Assembly: GCA_009792885.1 (NCBI GenBank)
Contig: WMCF01000003.1
Span: 10,582,518 to 10,646,517, forward strand
Length of the DNA stretch: 64,000 nucleotides
DNA from: Eremophila alpestris peregrina
Lineage: Eukaryota > Chordata > Aves > Passeriformes > Alaudidae
Reading direction: 5' to 3'
In this document: positions 59,101 through 64,000 of the stretch, piece after piece
How positions within the stretch are numbered: position 1 is the first letter of the stretch
Layout of the letters: each line of letters starts with the position of its first letter
Program-made: the position numbers and the translations under genes
The notes under the pieces: generated by a model
Told to the model about the DNA's origin: nothing
The model's database searches: none
Seen by the model: only the letters and a program-made list of their open reading frames with translations

Positions 59101-62055
59101 GGAATCAGTAATTCAGAAACAACAAAGCCACTGATGGGTCATCGTGTAATCTGCACTGAAAATTGCAATCTGTAATGAGATTGGAAACACAGATGAGGAG
59201 ACTAAAACTGATTACCTACCATACCTAAAATTTTCAATTTTATTGCACAAATATGGCAAACTAGCTCATAAATTTAGGTATTAGTTGAGAAAGAGTAAAG
59301 ATTACTTTTAAATTAGGTGAAAAGGAGATAAGTTATTTAAATGTAAATTATTTGTTTTACAGCAATTTAATTCATCTCCAAGGTGATTCACATCTTTACA
59401 TCACTTTATCTTCCATCTCAGAATATGTATCTTGTTGGTTAGTCAGGACTGGTTTAAGATACTTTCTTCCCTTAAAACAAATATAAGTTCAGTGATGAAA
59501 AAACCAAATACTGGCCAGTCAAATTTTATATTATAGGCTGGGACGACGTGAGCTGCTTCTCAGCAAAGTAGCAAAAAATAGAGTTCACATAAGCTAAAAA
59601 TAAAAGTTTTATTCGTGTTCCTGACTTCTTTACTACCCTGACAGCAACTTACAGATAGATGCTGTACTGTTGTACTCAACTCAAAACAATAAATCACTGT
59701 TTTCTGCACTAATGAAATTATGACTTTATGATGACGAGAAATAAATTGTCATAGATATTTCCAATAGGTTTCTGACCAAGCACTATTTTGAAAAAAGTGA
59801 AAAAAAAAATTACCATTATTCAGGACATTGACTAATATATTTTTTTCTTCAAACTTTCTTGAAGAAATTTGGTTCTTTTCTCCTGTATTTCCCTTTTATC
59901 TAAATGCACTCTTTGGCTCCAGAAATACTCTAACTTCTCCAAGTGTTCAACATGTAAAATTCTAGAAAGGCTAGAAAAGATAGATCTGTCCAAGAAAAAA
60001 AGAAACAAATCTATTATTTTTGTAATAGCGCTGGATAATCCATCCAGAAAAAGTGTTTAGAGGCACATGAGCCATTCAGAAGACCTATTTATTCAGCATA
60101 TGGCATCCATAGGTCCTTAACAACTATTTAATTTTCCTTGTTCATGTACCCACCTTCAATCATGGTCTAAAATTAATTTCAGTTCTATTTTATTTTATTA
60201 CTTTGTTTCTTTATGACCCTTTTTCTTTCTTGCATTAAGTTTATAGCCAGAAATTGCCTTTGGAATATGTTTGCCAGCAGCCAGAGTTCTTCAATGGAGG
60301 TCTGCATGTCTTTGCATGAAAATGATGGTGGATGCTACTCTATTTCTTACCCATAATAACATGCTCTAGTGATATCTAGTGATAAAAGTCCATAAAGGGT
60401 TTAGATACAAAGACCTTTAGCTCATAAGTCTTTAACTAATCTGGAAGCTTCCAAGATGACCAGTTCAGCTGTGGTGGCTGTATATTCCAGCAGGGGATAA
60501 GGAGACCGTAGACCAGTTCCAATTTTCTTCAGGTTTCCTTACCAGTGAGCCCTTGGCTTACCTCTCTTCTGCAGCTGTAAAATAAGTCTAAAAGATGTGA
60601 TATATAGAAATCATGTGAGAAATAAATTATTATAATAAATCATTGAACTGCTGGAAAAATACATCCAGAATATTTGCTTACATGCTTCCTGCCAAATGGG
60701 AACTTTTGGAGTCAGTTATTTTTGCCTGCTTTTATGTCAAGGACTAAAGAGACATACTGCCCTAAATCATTCCTCTTCTTCAAATTAATCCAGAAAATCT
60801 TACTGTCATAGAAAATATGGTAGCAGGTTGTAGATCCAAATGTTACAATACGTAGAAACCTTTTCTTCTTTCAGTCTGCACATCTGATATTCACTGGAGA
60901 AGACATACAACAGTGGTCATTCTTGAAGTGCAGAATTAATAAGCTTTAACTTGTAAAGTCATTATTCCTCTTATCTCCACGCTATCCAGAGGCTAATTTC
61001 TGGAGTGTAGCCCTTGGCTGATGCATGTACATTGTTCCCAGTAATGTGTTTACAGAAATATTCCAACAATTGCCAATGTATACTGAAAGTAACATAATAA
61101 ATTAATATGAATAGGTAGATTGTATGGCATAGATTATGACATAGATTTTGGTAAAATATCTGATAGCTTCTATTATGAGATATAGTGACCTTATGTTAAT
61201 CCATCCAAAATGTCAAAGTGGCAGGTAGAGATTAGAATGTATTCTGCAGATTCTTAATCTGAGATTGATGAAGTACCCAGTGGACAGAACTGCCATAATT
61301 CCAAAATAAGACAAAAAAACTAAGGTTTTATTTACAAACTAAATCAATCAACCAAATCAAAGACCCATAGAAAACAAACACAATCAAAATAAATGTGTAT
61401 CTCATGCATATAAAACAAAGAATTGAAAAATTCCGTTAACATATCAGCTGTTATTTTATAATTTTAATGTTTATAATTAATTCATTACTCTTCTTGTTGG
61501 AGTGATGAAAGGATCTTCTAAGTGACCGTGTCCTAACTAACATTTGTGTATCCTTATGCTAATATCCTAAATATTAAGCATTATTCTTTGCAGTAACCAT
61601 AGGTATTTTTAGCTGAGAATTGCTGAAATAAAGAAGAAAATTTGATTTAAAAATAGTAAAAAATTTGAAGAAAAACTAACAGTGATCTAAAAACTTATAT
61701 ACCTGTTATGTAAAGACAAAATATTTTATAGGCACCAGGAAGCAATTTGGAAAACAATGAAAAAACAATGGCAGTAAAAAGGAATAAAATATATTAAATT
61801 AGAAAGATTTCTATTTACTAAATGCTGCAAGCATATAAATTAAATATAGAAATGAATACAACAGTAGCCTGTACAGTCTTGAATGTTTGAGAAAATCAAG
61901 GTGATTTTATTTTGTGCCCTTCATGTGTAACACAGAAACACAGCACTCTTCTTTCAAAAGGCACTTTCTGAACTTGAGCTATCAAATTATGAAACTGACT
62001 TTTGTTACCCACAGACTTCCATTACATGTTGACGTGCCCCTTTACTTATGAACAG

Positions 62056-62176
62056 TTACTTGGGACGTGATATATGTCAATCATTTTCTATGTAGGTATT
62101 AGTGGTAGAAATGGTAGTGTTAGGTTAATTGTGGTCTTAATCTTAAAGATCTTTTTCAATTGAAATGATTCTATAA
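62056..62176 (+). mobile_element. Decayed CR1 LINE 3'-end fragment
   Basis: Sense-strand pattern ATGGTAGTGTTAGGTTAATTG, then CTTAATCTTAAAGATCTTTTTC and a final AAATGATTCTATAA corresponds to the CR1 3' end (a GTTAGGTTAATGGTTGGACT...GATCTTAAAGGTCTTTTCCAA...ATGATTCTATGA order). It is more diverged than the copies at 49.8 and 53.9 kb, and the left limit is uncertain. Confidence 0.72.
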
Positions 62177-64000
62177 ACTTACAACAGGTTCTATAATCAT
62201 TTACATTAGTGTCTGGAAATTCCACCACAACCATTGTCCTGGAATAGGAACTGTGTCTTTTGAGGATCCGGTGTTCTATGCAATTGCTCTCAGTACTGCT
62301 TTTGTTTTCCTTCACCACAGACACACGTACTGAGTAGAGTAGCTTGTTTTATCTCACAGTACTTTCTTTTATATGTCCCATGTCCAGTGTTTTCATTATC
62401 CATTCAAAAAGTTCATATGCTTGCCAAAATTCTCGACACATGTCTGGTACGGCAAAACAATTCAAATTCTTCTACCCATCTGCTGTTTGCAGATCTTATA
62501 ATTGCCACTTAAGCCTAAAGACAAAACAGTCAGTATGCAATCAGATTTGATGCTCAAGATTGCCTGTTATTAATGTAAGGCATGTCAATGAAGGGGAAAT
62601 TGTACTTATCTGCTCTTATGATTCAGAAAGATAAGAAATTAGATGAAAAGAAATGCAAATGTTTCCATCCAAAGAAAATTTATTATAGATCAAGAGACAA
62701 AAAATATCTGACTTTAACCAAAGGGAGAAATCTTAGGTGGTAATGTCAAGAAAAGAGAGTAAAATCTTAAAGTATTATTTCTTTTCAGACGTTATTTCAA
62801 TTTAAAAAAAAATTCTTCAAGACCTATTTCTATAGGTTTTAAAGGCTACTGAAGGATGGATCCCACCACACTCTTCTATTTTCAAAAGATGTGGTGGTTG
62901 ATTCCAAACAAAAAGGCATTTTAGTTTTTATACCTCTTTCACTAAATGTCAATGAAACTCTTTCAAAGTCTTTCACAGTCACTAAAATGGCTAGTTTTGT
63001 AATGGTGTTGAAATCTAATAGGTTTATGTATAAATTTCTGCCATATTATTTTTAATATTGGATGGAAAAAAGATTAACCTAAGTTTCAGTGATCAATGAT
63101 TATAATTCAGCATCCAGATAATAATAATACATACCTTCATGTCCAATCAGATTTATAGAAGGTTCAAGATTTCATATTTCAAATCTAACCCATACCAGAA
63201 TTAATCCTTCTGCTATGAAAGATCATGTCTTGCAATGTTTCAGGTGTCATGAAAAATTAGCCATTAACTTCTAATGTTGTTTTTCTCCTGAAGAAATGTA
63301 AAAAATCCCAAACAAAATTTTGCAATTTAATGTCTTACTGCAGAAAAGAAAAGCAAACAGTAGTGTAGATGTTGTCTAGGCATTCCAACTGGGTAAGCAC
63401 TTCCTTTTTACAGAATATCTGTTTTGAAAATATGGTCCAGGCCAAAACATCACTCATATTTTTGTTTTTTCTAGAATATTTGATATGCCTTTGCAAGTTT
63501 ATGCTTTTAATATGATCTTGTTACAAAGCAACAACTCTTAATTCTTAAGAGACAGATCTGTTTTGATAAAATTTGTCAGAGAATTCATGGCTTGAAGGAC
63601 AAGAGATAGCAACTTGTCAGTATTACATTGAGAAACTTTGGAGAAGAAGGGAAAAATTTGTGTTCAGAAAGGACCTTTTGTTTATTTGTTTTACAGACAC
63701 AAAGAAGCATTTTGCAATCCAAAAACACACTGTAGAAAAAAGGAAAGCAGTTGATTATTTTGTCATTCAGTAATGTCATGGTATAATTTTATTTTTCATT
63801 ATTACAACAGAAAGTCATGTTTTTGGAGTTCTTTAGTGTATCTAGCCTTCATGTGACAGAAAGCAAAAAAATCGTGTATAAAACAATAGAAATGAGAAGA
63901 ACTCAGCAGTTTCCTTAAACTAAGAATACCTTTAACTAACTTATTGAGAATTTTATTAAGAAATATATACTTCTTGCAATTTGTCACAGAAATGTTACCT
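62177..64000. other. Unique AT-rich DNA to the window end, no gene seen
   Basis: No gene, RNA or mobile element recognised; only short overlapping chance frames. Confidence 0.55.

Larger units (their letters stand above)
54252..62055. other. Unique AT-rich DNA with candidate regulatory elements, no gene seen
   Basis: No gene supported. Points of note: an unidentified slightly GC-richer stretch at about 54990-55470 containing a 9-bp inverted repeat (55018-55026 with 55045-55053); a 20-bp tandem duplication at 55664-55699; the MORE palindrome at 56092-56103; and a repeat-free block at about 58975-59260 with paired SOX-type sites. Confidence 0.45.

Noticed and set aside
1..64000. CRISPR array, operon or phage-like system
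   Set aside because: There are no regularly spaced direct repeats, no ribosome-binding-site-led gene strings and no long coding frames; the repeats present are vertebrate retroelements.

Overview
This 64 kb window looks like a gene-free stretch of a bird nuclear genome, either intergenic or deep inside a large intron. The sequence is AT-rich and poor in CpG. Its recognisable repeats are CR1 LINE fragments and solo LTRs of avian ERVK-like and ERVL-like endogenous retroviruses. I see no L1, Alu-like or B1-like elements and no bacterial gene organisation. CR1 together with this ERVL LTR type points to a bird rather than another reptile; the species cannot be read from the sequence.

I found no intact protein-coding gene, tRNA, rRNA, snRNA or CRISPR array. 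The longest open frames (about 100-150 codons) look like chance frames or cross repeats. The only frames with recognisable protein similarity are decayed CR1 reverse transcriptase remnants, the clearest with an FADD catalytic motif near 44.3 kb on the minus strand.

Layout. 0-8.4 kb: unique AT-rich DNA with a pyrimidine repeat at the left edge, two CR1 scraps (3.6 and 4.0 kb) and small tandem duplications. 8.4-10.05 kb: a TA/CA microsatellite, then a solo ERVK-like LTR (8737-9357, plus, 6-bp target duplication) and, 141 bp on, an ERVL-like solo LTR (about 9499-10049). 10-16.9 kb: unique DNA. 16904-17528: a second copy of the same ERVK-like LTR, inverted, with its own 6-bp target duplication. 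17.5-29.3 kb: unique DNA with a GC-richer block at 22.5-22.9 kb, an RFX X-box at 20.05 kb and a T-box-like palindrome at 26.9 kb. 29.3-29.5 kb: 3' part of another ERVL-like LTR. 36.1-45.1 kb: the CR1-richest part, with four fragments in both orientations, including a 1.5 kb minus-strand copy carrying an internal deletion of the RT core. 45.4-46.5 kb: two unidentified coding-like minus-strand frames, one weakly RT-like. 49.8-62.2 kb: three further CR1 3'-end fragments within unique DNA that carries candidate conserved noncoding elements, including an exact POU-dimer (MORE) palindrome at 56.09 kb.

Nothing here forms an operon or a working gene system. The most useful observations are the two inverted solo LTRs with a 71-bp block of complete identity, the exact CR1 deletion junction, and a few strong regulatory motifs in otherwise unique DNA.
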